This document shows, piece after piece, positions 8,425 to 15,703 of a DNA stretch of 64,000 nucleotides. Within the stretch, counting starts at the first letter, position 1; each line of letters opens with the position of its first letter. The stretch covers positions 186,001 through 250,000 of the forward strand of contig NZ_JAQVBV010000002.1 in assembly GCF_028690125.1 (NCBI RefSeq), read 5' to 3'. The notes below the pieces were generated by a model, which saw nothing but the letters and a program-made list of their open reading frames with translations, had not been told where the DNA came from and did not search any database. A program made the position numbers and the translations under genes. The DNA comes from Bacteroides sp. (GTDB lineage: Bacteria; Bacteroidota; Bacteroidia; Bacteroidales; Bacteroidaceae).

Positions 8425-9516
8425 TTATTCTTCTAATGATAGTTTAGCCAGTGTAAAAGGCTTGTCGTGTTTTGTATTCACTTTGTCCGGACCAGTCACA
8501 AGATCAAAGCAAGATACAATGACTTGACCGTTCCACACGATCGGTTCACCCGGTTGATCGAGCTCTCCTTTACTACCGTCACTATCGGGACTTTGGGCCA
8601 TACGTTGTATTTTTCCGGTCTTATCAACACGGGCAACAGCATTTGCAGAGAAGTCTGCAACCCAGATGTTTCCTTTGTCGTCAATACACATACCGTCCGT
8701 TGTCCGCAACTGTGTAGTATCTTGCGCCCATACATCGTTACTAAGAACTTTTCCTTCGGCATCCATTTTAATACGGTGAATAGCACCGTCGCCGAAGTTT
8801 CCTACAAACAAATCTCCCGCTTCATCAAAAACAATTCCATCCAAGCCGTATTGTACTTCAGGATTCTTGGTAACAACAGCTGTGATAAGATTTTTGTCTT
8901 CGTTTGTATTGGTCACTACAATGTCACGGTCGTTCATATCAAAACAATATACGCCGCTGACAAGTAAACCGGAAGGGTCTTTAATCTGTGACAGAGAACT
9001 TTGAGTAACATACAGTTTTCCATTACGAATGCGGATACCGTTAGGATGTTCCAAGCCGGATGCTACCGTAATTGTTTCCTTCAGCTGATCATTCTCAAAT
9101 TTCAAACGAAGAATACGTCCTTTGTTTTTGGCTTTCTCAGCTCCGCTCCAACCTTGGTTATCACTAATAAACAAGTCTCCCTCTTCATTAAAAGCAAGAC
9201 CCATCGGAGATGCCCATCCGGTTTCTTCCAACACAGGTACGTCCAGCCATTTTGAGATGTTGCCGTCTTTAGTAATACGCATGAGACAAGCAGGCTGGGT
9301 AATATCAGCAAAGTTAGGACACGCCAAGATTAAATCTCCATTAGGAGCAATAGCCATCCCATCCGGTGTGGGACAATAATCCGGCAGTTTCATAAATAGC
9401 TCACTCTCCTGAGGAAGGCTTTCTGCCACTTTGTTATTTTTCGGAGAAGTACACTGAATGCAGGTCGTTCCAATTAACGAAGCCGCGACAAAAGAGAATA
9501 AATGATTCTTTTTCAT
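8425..9516 (-). CDS. SMP-30/gluconolactonase-like exported protein
   Basis: The start is placed at the ATG at 9516, giving 363 residues beginning MKKNHLFSFVAASL. An upstream in-frame start would put 22 untypical residues before the signal peptide. Cys19 or Cys22 may be lipidated, although the lipobox is not canonical. The body is a six-bladed SMP-30/lactonase propeller with repeats such as ADNGDLILA-like strands, FNEEGDLFISDNQGW, FDEAGDLFVGNFGDG and IDDKGNIWVADFSANA. Family members hydrolyse sugar lactones with a bound divalent metal. As the first gene of the operon and exported, it may open a lactone formed outside the cell, but binding without catalysis is also possible. Confidence 0.75.
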   Translation of the reverse strand: MKKNHLFSFVAASLIGTTCIQCTSPKNNKVAESLPQESELFMKLPDYCPTPDGMAIAPNGDLILACPNFADITQPACLMRITKDGNISKWLDVPVLEETGWASPMGLAFNEEGDLFISDNQGWSGAEKAKNKGRILRLKFENDQLKETITVASGLEHPNGIRIRNGKLYVTQSSLSQIKDPSGLLVSGVYCFDMNDRDIVVTNTNEDKNLITAVVTKNPEVQYGLDGIVFDEAGDLFVGNFGDGAIHRIKMDAEGKVLSNDVWAQDTTQLRTTDGMCIDDKGNIWVADFSANAVARVDKTGKIQRMAQSPDSDGSKGELDQPGEPIVWNGQVIVSCFDLVTGPDKVNTKHDKPFTLAKLSLEE

Positions 9517-9568
9517 GGTTAGTAAATACAAATGTTTATGTTTAAAATTTGGTCTGTTAGTTCGTTTG

Positions 9569-9576
9569 CAAACATA
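9569..9576 (-). promoter_or_regulatory. Bacteroides -7 promoter element for the 8-gene operon
   Basis: On the minus strand this reads TATGTTTG, matching the Bacteroides -7 consensus TAnnTTTG. It lies about 50 bases before the SMP-30 ATG. No other strong promoter-like site was noticed within the short gaps of the downstream operon. Confidence 0.5.
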
Positions 9577-10128
9577 CCGCAATTTATCGATGAAATGGGA
9601 AAACTATTATTCAATAAAGGAAAATATTGATTCAAAAGCACATAAAATCGGATTAAATATGATATAAAAGGTTAATTTGTTCCCTGAAAAGCAACATTCC
9701 TATTTTCTAATTAATTTATCAACGGGAACCTAAAACTTATTGCAAATTCAATCATTATTGGAACGATCAAAAAGTTTAGTGCCACTAAAAATGTGAGGTC
9801 TATTTAATGCTTACATGAATAAATTAGGCTACCATACTTAGCATCTTGCTTTACGATTGTTATTTCGTCCCACATCTGTTTCCGTTTCTTTCCAAAGTTA
9901 TTGAACGAAACGGAAACAGATGCGGGACGAAAAGATAATAACTGTGGTACGAATAAGAATAATTATAAAAATTAATTAAGGTATACATTATAAAAAACTA
10001 AAGTATGCGTGGTACTTTCTGTAGGAGAGGAAACCATTCATCTCCCCCATTCTACATTACTTCAAGCTATTTTTAGGCTAAAAAGAACATTTTCTCCTAA
10101 AAAGTTTTTGTAATATCAGAGTTAATCG
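9577..10128. other. intergenic stretch, no gene seen
   Basis: These 552 bases separate the divergent catabolic operon and the zap/rny genes. No open frame of credible length or composition was found. The one notable structure is the long inverted repeat listed separately at 9861-9934. The rest is AT-rich without obvious RNA motifs. Confidence 0.6.
9861..9934. repeat. near-perfect inverted repeat, arms of about 26 bases
   Basis: The left arm (9861-9888) and right arm (9907-9934) are reverse complements over about 25 bases with one internal mismatch that would be a G-U pair in RNA. They are separated by an 18-base spacer. The core of the right arm is GAAACGGAAACAGATG. No T-run follows on either side, so it is not a typical intrinsic terminator. 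It could be an operator, an RNA hairpin or a short dispersed palindrome. Confidence 0.75.
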
Positions 10129-10136
10129 TATTTTTG
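10129..10136 (+). promoter_or_regulatory. -7 promoter element before zapB-like gene
   Basis: TATTTTTG matches TAnnTTTG. Transcription would begin a few bases later, so the in-frame GTG at 10136 cannot be the start codon. This supports the ATG at 10157. Confidence 0.5.
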
Positions 10137-10156
10137 TGTACAATTTTGGTGTAGTG

Positions 10157-10450
10157 ATGACAGAAGAAGATAAAAAGTTATTGAGTACCTTTGAAACGCA
10201 GCTACGGCATTTGATTTTCTTACATGATAAAATCAAACGTGAAAATGCCGAGTTGAAAAGACTTCTTGAGAACGAAAAGCTGAAGAACGAGAAGGTGCAA
10301 GCTCAATATGATGAATTGGAAATCAACTACACAAACCTAAAAACAGCTACGGCAATCAGCCTTAACGGCAGCGACGTAAAGGAGACGAAGCTGCGATTGT
10401 CAAAATTAGTGCGTGAAGTCGATAAATGCATCGCTTTATTAAATGAGTAA
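10157..10450 (+). CDS. small coiled-coil cell-division protein, ZapB-like
   Basis: The protein is 97 residues from the ATG at 10157. Nearly the whole length is helical and heptad-like: RENAELKRLLENEKLKNEK followed by VQAQYDELEINYTNLK. It is strongly charged and has no signal or membrane segment. It lies 12 bases upstream of zapA. Small coiled-coil proteins next to zapA are common in Bacteroidetes and are thought to act with ZapA at the FtsZ ring. The name ZapB-like rests on size, coiled coil and position, not on a diagnostic motif. Confidence 0.65.
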   Translation: MTEEDKKLLSTFETQLRHLIFLHDKIKRENAELKRLLENEKLKNEKVQAQYDELEINYTNLKTATAISLNGSDVKETKLRLSKLVREVDKCIALLNE

Positions 10451-10462
10451 AGAAGGAGATGT

Positions 10463-10753
10463 ATGAACGATAAGATAAAAATAAACCTGCAAATAGCAGA
10501 TTCAAATTACCCGCTCACAATCAACCGAGAGGAAGAGGAAATGGTAAGAGAAGCGGCTAAACAGGTAAACATCAGGCTTAATGCGTACCGGAACTATTAT
10601 AAGAATCTTGAACCGGAAAAGATTATTGCCATGGTGGCATATCAGTTCTCGTTAGAGAAACTGCAATTAATGCAACGTAACGATACCAGTCCGTTTACGG
10701 AAAAGGTAAAAGAGTTAAATGAACTGTTGGAGAATTATTTCAAAGAGGAATAA
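10463..10753 (+). CDS. zapA: cell division protein ZapA
   Basis: This 96-residue protein has the ZapA layout: an N-terminal beta domain (KINLQIADSNYPLTINREEE) followed by helices with REAAKQVNIRLNAYR and a C-terminal coiled coil. The central MVAYQFSLEKLQL corresponds to the conserved family segment around the hydrophobic core. ZapA binds and cross-links FtsZ filaments at midcell. The gene is preceded by AAAGAAGGAG, an unusually good Shine-Dalgarno-like stretch for this genus, and is followed by the candidate small RNA before rny. Confidence 0.9.
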   Translation: MNDKIKINLQIADSNYPLTINREEEEMVREAAKQVNIRLNAYRNYYKNLEPEKIIAMVAYQFSLEKLQLMQRNDTSPFTEKVKELNELLENYFKEE

Positions 10754-10860
10754 GATATCTCCGGTCGTTCGCTGATAAGAGAAAATAACCACGCACTGCA
10801 CAATATCCGAACATTCTTATGTTCTGGTATTTGGGGGTGCATTTTTTATTTATATACTTA
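10754..10860 (+). ncRNA. candidate structured RNA between zapA and rny (6S-like?)
   Basis: These roughly 107 bases between zapA and rny hold a nested hairpin ending in a T-run and no open frame. In several phyla 6S RNA lies just downstream of zapA, and a 6S-Flavo motif is known in Bacteroidetes, so position suggests a 6S homologue. I could not draw a full 6S fold with a large central bubble by eye. An alternative is simply the terminator of zapA plus the rny leader. Confidence 0.35.
10797..10847 (+). terminator. intrinsic terminator-like hairpin
   Basis: The outer stem is TGCAC/GTGCA (10797-10801 with 10837-10841). The inner stem is GAACAT/ATGTTC (10809-10814 with 10819-10824) around a TCTT loop. 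A run of six T follows. It would end zapA or small-RNA transcription before rny. Confidence 0.6.
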
Positions 10861-10874
10861 AATTATAATGTAGA

Positions 10875-12410
10875 ATGATAGCAATAATATCAACAGCAAT
10901 TGCTTGCCTCATCGTAGGAGGAGTTCTGTCGTATGTACTGTTCAGATACGGACTGAAATCCAAATACGATAATGTCCTGAAAGAAGCAGAGGCAGAAGCG
11001 GAAGTGATAAAGAAAAACAAATTGCTGGAAGTGAAGGAGAAATTCCTGAACAAGAAAGCAGATCTGGAAAAAGAAGTGGCACTACGTAACCAGAAGATCC
11101 AACAGGCTGAAAATAAGCTAAAACAGCGTGAAATGGTGCTTGGACAGCGTCAGGAAGAGATTCAGCGCAAGAAAATGGAAGCGGAAGCTGTAAAAGAGAA
11201 TCTGGAGACACAACTTGTCATTGTAGATAAGAAAAAAGAAGAACTGGATAAGTTGCAACACCAGGAAATTGAAAAATTGGAAACTATTTCCGGGTTATCT
11301 GCCGAAGAAGCTAAAGAACGCTTGGTAGAGTCATTGAAGGAGGAAGCTAAGACTCAGGCACAGTCGTACATCAACGACATTATGGATGATGCCAAACTGA
11401 CTGCCAGCAAGGAAGCGAAACGCATCGTAATCCAGTCTATCCAACGGGTAGCTACGGAAACTGCTATTGAAAACTCAGTTACTGTATTCCATATTGAATC
11501 GGACGAAATTAAGGGACGTATTATTGGTCGTGAAGGACGTAATATCCGTGCACTGGAAGCTGCTACAGGTGTTGAAATTGTAGTAGACGATACTCCGGAA
11601 GCAATTGTACTTTCAGCCTTTGACCCGGTTCGCCGCGAAGTTGCCCGCTTGGCTCTGCATCAGCTTGTGACGGACGGACGTATCCATCCGGCTCGTATCG
11701 AGGAAGTAGTTACCAAAGTGCGTAAACAAGTAGAAGAAGAAATCATAGAAACCGGTAAGCGTACAACAATCGACCTTGGTATTCATGGTTTGCATCCTGA
11801 ACTGATCCGTATCATCGGTAAGATGAAATACCGCTCTTCTTACGGGCAGAACCTGTTGCAGCATGCTCGTGAAACAGCTAATCTTTGTGCCGTTATGGCA
11901 TCGGAACTGGGGCTGAATCCGAAGAAAGCAAAACGTGCCGGACTGTTGCACGATATTGGTAAAGTGCCTGATGAAGAACCGGAATTGCCACACGCATTGC
12001 TGGGTATGAAACTGGCTGAGAAGTATAAAGAGAAACCGGATATTTGCAACGCAATCGGTGCTCACCATGATGAAACTGAAATGACCAGCTTATTAGCTCC
12101 TATCGTACAGGTATGTGATGCTATCTCCGGTGCTCGTCCGGGTGCCCGTCGTGAAATCGTAGAAGCATATATCAAACGTTTGAATGATCTGGAACAATTA
12201 GCAATGTCTTATACAGGTGTAACGAAGACTTACGCTATTCAAGCAGGACGTGAACTTCGCGTAATCGTTGGTGCTGATAAGATCGACGATAAGCAAACGG
12301 AAAGTTTATCCGGTGAAATCGCTAAGAAGATCCAGGATGAAATGACTTATCCGGGACAGGTGAAGATCACTGTCATTCGTGAAACGCGTGCGGTAAGCTT
12401 CGCTAAATAA
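10875..12410 (+). CDS. rny: ribonuclease Y
   Basis: This 511-residue protein has one N-terminal membrane segment (about 2-22), a long charged coiled coil (about 30-190), a KH RNA-binding domain with the [15 protein letters not shown] motif (about 213-230), and an HD domain whose metal-binding HDIGK begins near residue 359. RNase Y is a membrane-anchored endonuclease that starts mRNA decay. Length and domain order match the family. It is separated from zapA by the candidate RNA/terminator and probably has its own transcript. Confidence 0.97.
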   Translation: MIAIISTAIACLIVGGVLSYVLFRYGLKSKYDNVLKEAEAEAEVIKKNKLLEVKEKFLNKKADLEKEVALRNQKIQQAENKLKQREMVLGQRQEEIQRKKMEAEAVKENLETQLVIVDKKKEELDKLQHQEIEKLETISGLSAEEAKERLVESLKEEAKTQAQSYINDIMDDAKLTASKEAKRIVIQSIQRVATETAIENSVTVFHIESDEIKGRIIGREGRNIRALEAATGVEIVVDDTPEAIVLSAFDPVRREVARLALHQLVTDGRIHPARIEEVVTKVRKQVEEEIIETGKRTTIDLGIHGLHPELIRIIGKMKYRSSYGQNLLQHARETANLCAVMASELGLNPKKAKRAGLLHDIGKVPDEEPELPHALLGMKLAEKYKEKPDICNAIGAHHDETEMTSLLAPIVQVCDAISGARPGARREIVEAYIKRLNDLEQLAMSYTGVTKTYAIQAGRELRVIVGADKIDDKQTESLSGEIAKKIQDEMTYPGQVKITVIRETRAVSFAK

Positions 12411-12433
12411 AGACTCAAAAGAGAACTCTCATA

Positions 12434-12580
12434 AAAGGGCTGTGCCAAATAGGCACTAACTATTAGACGCGTATGACGCGGATAAACGCAATATTTATTA
12501 TTTAAATCCGCGTTATCCGTGTCATCCGCGTCTAAAAATATACTTATAACAGGTTCTATTAATAAAAAACACAGCCCCTT
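12434..12580. repeat. composite inverted repeat, dispersed-repeat family
   Basis: Outer arms AAGGGCTGTG (12435-12444) and CACAGCCCCTT (12570-12580) enclose a second inverted repeat: 12463-12489 pairs imperfectly with 12509-12533. The inner unit read on the minus strand (12533 down to 12502) closely matches the plus strand at 63648-63682. It lies between rny and cutC and contains no open frame. It may form a hairpin that ends rny transcription. Confidence 0.7.
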
Positions 12581-12615
12581 CTCATCATCTAATCCTAAAT
12601 TTATTAATACGACCT

Positions 12616-13383
12616 ATGGAAAAATACCAATTTGAAGTTTGCGCCAACTCAACAGAAAGCTGCCTGGCGGCACAAGCAGGGGGAGCTAACCGGGTAGAGC
12701 TATGTGCCGGTATCCCCGAAGGAGGAACAACTCCTTCTTATGGAGAAATCTCAGTTGCACGTGAATTACTGACAACTACCCGTCTAAACGTTATTATCCG
12801 CCCTCGTGGAGGAGATTTCCTTTATTCGCCCATTGAAATCAAAACAATGCTGATAGATATAGAAATGGCTCGCAAGATAGGGGCAGACGGAGTGGTATTC
12901 GGATGTTTGACAACCGATGGAGAAATTGATATTCCGGCAATGCAGCAATTGATGAAGGTTTCCAAAGGATTGTCCGTTACTTTTCACCGTGCCTTCGATG
13001 TATGCTGTAATCCTCAGAAAGCCTTGGGACAAATAATAGAATTAGGTTGCAATCGTATCCTGACTTCAGGACAACAACCCACAGCCGAACTCGGTATTCC
13101 ATTCCTTAAAGAATTACAAATACAGGCTGCCGGAAAAATTACATTACTTGCGGGGTGTGGAGTAAATGAGAAAAATATTTCCCGGATTGCTCAAGAAACC
13201 GGAATTAAAGAGTTTCACTTCTCAGCACGTGAGAATATCCAGAGTGGCATGAAATATAAAAATGAATCCGTATTTATGGGCGGCACTGTACATATCGACG
13301 AATATGAACGAAATGTGACAACCGCCCGAAGAGTTACGGATACGATTCAAGCTTTATACGATCTTCCTATAAATAAGGAATAA
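12616..13383 (+). CDS. cutC: CutC family copper homeostasis protein
   Basis: This 255-residue TIM-barrel protein carries the characteristic N-terminus FEVCANSTESCLAAQAGGANRVELCAG, then RPRGGDFLYS, FHRAFDVC and ILTSGQQPTA. It is cytoplasmic with no signal sequence. CutC has been linked to copper tolerance, but its molecular activity is unsettled. No copper pump or other copper gene is near. The last 17 bases overlap the end of the convergent decarboxylase beta-subunit gene. Confidence 0.93.
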   Translation: MEKYQFEVCANSTESCLAAQAGGANRVELCAGIPEGGTTPSYGEISVARELLTTTRLNVIIRPRGGDFLYSPIEIKTMLIDIEMARKIGADGVVFGCLTTDGEIDIPAMQQLMKVSKGLSVTFHRAFDVCCNPQKALGQIIELGCNRILTSGQQPTAELGIPFLKELQIQAAGKITLLAGCGVNEKNISRIAQETGIKEFHFSARENIQSGMKYKNESVFMGGTVHIDEYERNVTTARRVTDTIQALYDLPINKE

Positions 13384-14581
13384 TTGTTATATAAATACCG
13401 GTAATGATAGCCGAAGTTATTACTCCTGAGATATTAGCACCCAAAGCATCTCCCAGGATAAATGACTCCGGATTATCTTTGCTTACAATCTTCTGCGCTA
13501 CTTTTGCTGTGGTAGGCACACAGCTGACGGCGGCAATACCGATCACGGGATTATAGTTTCCTCGCTTAATGAAGTACATAATGTAACCACCCAATATACC
13601 TCCGATACCGGAAAAGAGCAATGCTACCACTCCTAATAGGAGTAACTTCAATATCTTCGGATCAAGCAATAAGTGCGCGTCACAAAGCACACCTAACAAT
13701 AAACCTAACATAAAAGTGGAACCATAAAGCAACGGACCACTGACAAAATCATAAATATGCTTCATGCCTGACTCACGTACAGCAACACCCAAGAACAATG
13801 AGAAAAACAATGGAGAGGCAACCGGAAACAAGAAACAAAGAACAGCGCAAAGCACAGCCGAGAATGCCAGTTTTACTTTTGCATCATAGTTTTTGGGAGC
13901 TTTCTTTGCTACCATCTTAATAGCCCGGAAACGTTTTGGCACCAATAGTTTCACCAGATATGGATAACCGCCATACGTCAATCCTAAATAAAGATAGGCG
14001 ACCACCGTAATCGGAACAAACAAATGTTTTGCTAATGCCAATGAGGTAAACAATACCATCGGGCCGTCGGCTCCTCCTACCATAGCTACAGATGCACTCT
14101 CTTTCAATGTCAGTCCGAGAGCAGAAGCTATAGGCAATGTAAGGAATGTCCCCAATTCCGCACACAAGGCAAGAAAGATGCTGGCAAAAGGTTTCTGGAG
14201 CAAAAAGCCTACATCCAGAAGTGTTCCGATACCCATAAAGACGAAACAGGCTATCAGTCCGTTGCTGAACGTCAAAGTATACACAGGTTGCAGAAAGTCT
14301 ATCTGCATGGTATTCATCAATTCATCCGTATCTGAAAGCATCGGGTCAAGAAAGAGGTTACCTAAGGTTCCATCCGGCATAATCAATGTTCCGCAATTAA
14401 TGGCTACCATTCCCAATCCCATCGGAATCATTACCATAGGTTCGAGAACCCCTTTCCAACCTAAATAAATAAGCATTAAACCGAGAAGCACGAGAAAAAT
14501 TCTGGCACATGAGAGTAACCAGCCACTTTCTATCATTGTACCTACCCCTTGAAACAGGGTGGCAAAATCTATATTTTCCAT
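13367..14581 (-). CDS. sodium-pumping decarboxylase beta subunit (OadB/MmdB family)
   Basis: From the ATG at 14581 (MENIDFATLFQGVG) the protein is 404 residues, the usual family size. It has about ten hydrophobic segments and the hallmark loop VGGADGPMVLF, which carries the aspartate involved in Na+ coupling. The C-terminal LGDALGANISGVITSAIITG is also typical. Beta subunits decarboxylate carboxybiotin and export two Na+. The gamma-like gene is 19 bases upstream. The carboxyltransferase and biotin-carrier subunits are not in the window and must be encoded elsewhere if the pump is active. Confidence 0.92.
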   Translation of the reverse strand: MENIDFATLFQGVGTMIESGWLLSCARIFLVLLGLMLIYLGWKGVLEPMVMIPMGLGMVAINCGTLIMPDGTLGNLFLDPMLSDTDELMNTMQIDFLQPVYTLTFSNGLIACFVFMGIGTLLDVGFLLQKPFASIFLALCAELGTFLTLPIASALGLTLKESASVAMVGGADGPMVLFTSLALAKHLFVPITVVAYLYLGLTYGGYPYLVKLLVPKRFRAIKMVAKKAPKNYDAKVKLAFSAVLCAVLCFLFPVASPLFFSLFLGVAVRESGMKHIYDFVSGPLLYGSTFMLGLLLGVLCDAHLLLDPKILKLLLLGVVALLFSGIGGILGGYIMYFIKRGNYNPVIGIAAVSCVPTTAKVAQKIVSKDNPESFILGDALGANISGVITSAIITGIYITIIPYL

Positions 14582-14600
14582 AAATACGAGTCTTTTATTA

Positions 14601-15032
14601 TTATTTGTTAGTAGTAGATTTCTTGGTATTCTTTTTATTGACATGAGCACGTTCTTCTTCTTGAAGATACAAATCGTGAGTGTCTCGCGGATAATAATAA
14701 TCCATCAGGTTCTCTTCGGATGCTCCCGGACTTACACCATGATAATAACCCGAATAACCGGTGAAATTCCGATTGATTCCCCGGCTAAAATCCTCACGGG
14801 TATCTCCCATAAAGTTTTCTTCCTCAACAGAAGGTAGTTGCCTGATAAGTCTTTCCACCTTTTGACGATGTTGTTGCCATCGACGTAAACGAAGTAGTTC
14901 CAACCGGTGGGAACTATAAAAATCAAATGAATCGGCAGCATAAGCAATCAGCTTGATTACTGCCGCAACAAAAAATCCGATGAGAAAAGTTAATCCCATC
15001 ATAGCTAATGTAGATAATAATAAACTAGTCAT
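14601..15032 (-). CDS. OadG-like gamma subunit of decarboxylase pump
   Basis: From the ATG at 15032 the protein is 143 residues. A single N-terminal membrane segment (LSTLAMMGLTFLIGFFVAAV) is followed by a basic, then mixed-charge soluble tail ending in NKKNTKKSTTNK. One membrane span plus a cytosolic tail is the architecture of OadG, which anchors the carboxyltransferase to the beta subunit. The tail is longer and less Pro/Ala-rich than in enterobacterial OadG. The assignment rests mainly on topology and adjacency to the beta subunit. Confidence 0.65.
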   Translation of the reverse strand: MTSLLLSTLAMMGLTFLIGFFVAAVIKLIAYAADSFDFYSSHRLELLRLRRWQQHRQKVERLIRQLPSVEEENFMGDTREDFSRGINRNFTGYSGYYHGVSPGASEENLMDYYYPRDTHDLYLQEEERAHVNKKNTKKSTTNK

Positions 15033-15165
15033 AGTAACATATAAAAACAGGTTATACAAATCATTCGCACAAATAGACTCTGTCTGAAAAGGATAAAATT
15101 TATCCAGACTGACTAACAATATTGCACAGATTCCCCCAAAAAGGGAACTTTAAGAAGTAAAGTGG

Positions 15166-15600
15166 CTAAATTATGATATGAGACAAGGTATAAATATAAT
15201 ACTTCGTAGTATATTTCAGATAATTAGTATCAGAAACAAGAATCTTCGATTGATTTTCCGACAAGCGGGAGTCTTGCGAACTCAACAATTGAACAATAGT
15301 CGGAATATCATTAAACTTCAACGTTTTAACGGGTGTCACACTTCTCGGAACAGAAATAGCGGTCAGAATTCCTAAAGAGTGGCTATCTGCTTCGGCTGAA
15401 GATAATGCCATAGAAGAAGCCTGGTCATCACCCAATAAGAATAAAGAAAAATTCGAGGAAGAAGAAACAGTCAAAGAGGTACACAAATCAGAGATTCCGG
15501 TTAGTTCCCGGAACCCCTGCAAATCTTCTCTATTGGAAAACTGGAAAAGACCAATAAAAAGAAGTGCAAACGATAGTATGCAAAACACATTCTTCATCAT
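15166..15600 (-). CDS. small exported hypothetical protein
   Basis: This 144-residue protein has a clear N-terminal signal-like segment (NVFCILSFALLFIGLFQF). The mature part is rich in Ser, Leu and Thr and has no motif I recognise. It lies 133 bases upstream of the gamma-subunit gene on the same strand. The tail is tyrosine-rich and hydrophobic. Function unknown. Confidence 0.55.
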   Translation of the reverse strand: MMKNVFCILSFALLFIGLFQFSNREDLQGFRELTGISDLCTSLTVSSSSNFSLFLLGDDQASSMALSSAEADSHSLGILTAISVPRSVTPVKTLKFNDIPTIVQLLSSQDSRLSENQSKILVSDTNYLKYTTKYYIYTLSHIII

Positions 15601-15703
15601 AACACTCGTACAAACCTAGTAATTATTTTTTAGATAAATGTGCTATCCGAAGAGAATTAACGATTATTGCACTCTATCCTATCGCTATATCTATTAAAGT
15701 CCT

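Noticed and set aside
9861..9934. Inverted repeat as an invertible promoter switch or a terminator
   Set aside because: The arms are only 18 bases apart, so inversion would not move a promoter, and no T-run follows either arm.
12434..12580. CRISPR-like repeat
   Set aside because: There is only one inverted pair, with no regularly spaced direct repeats and no cas genes.
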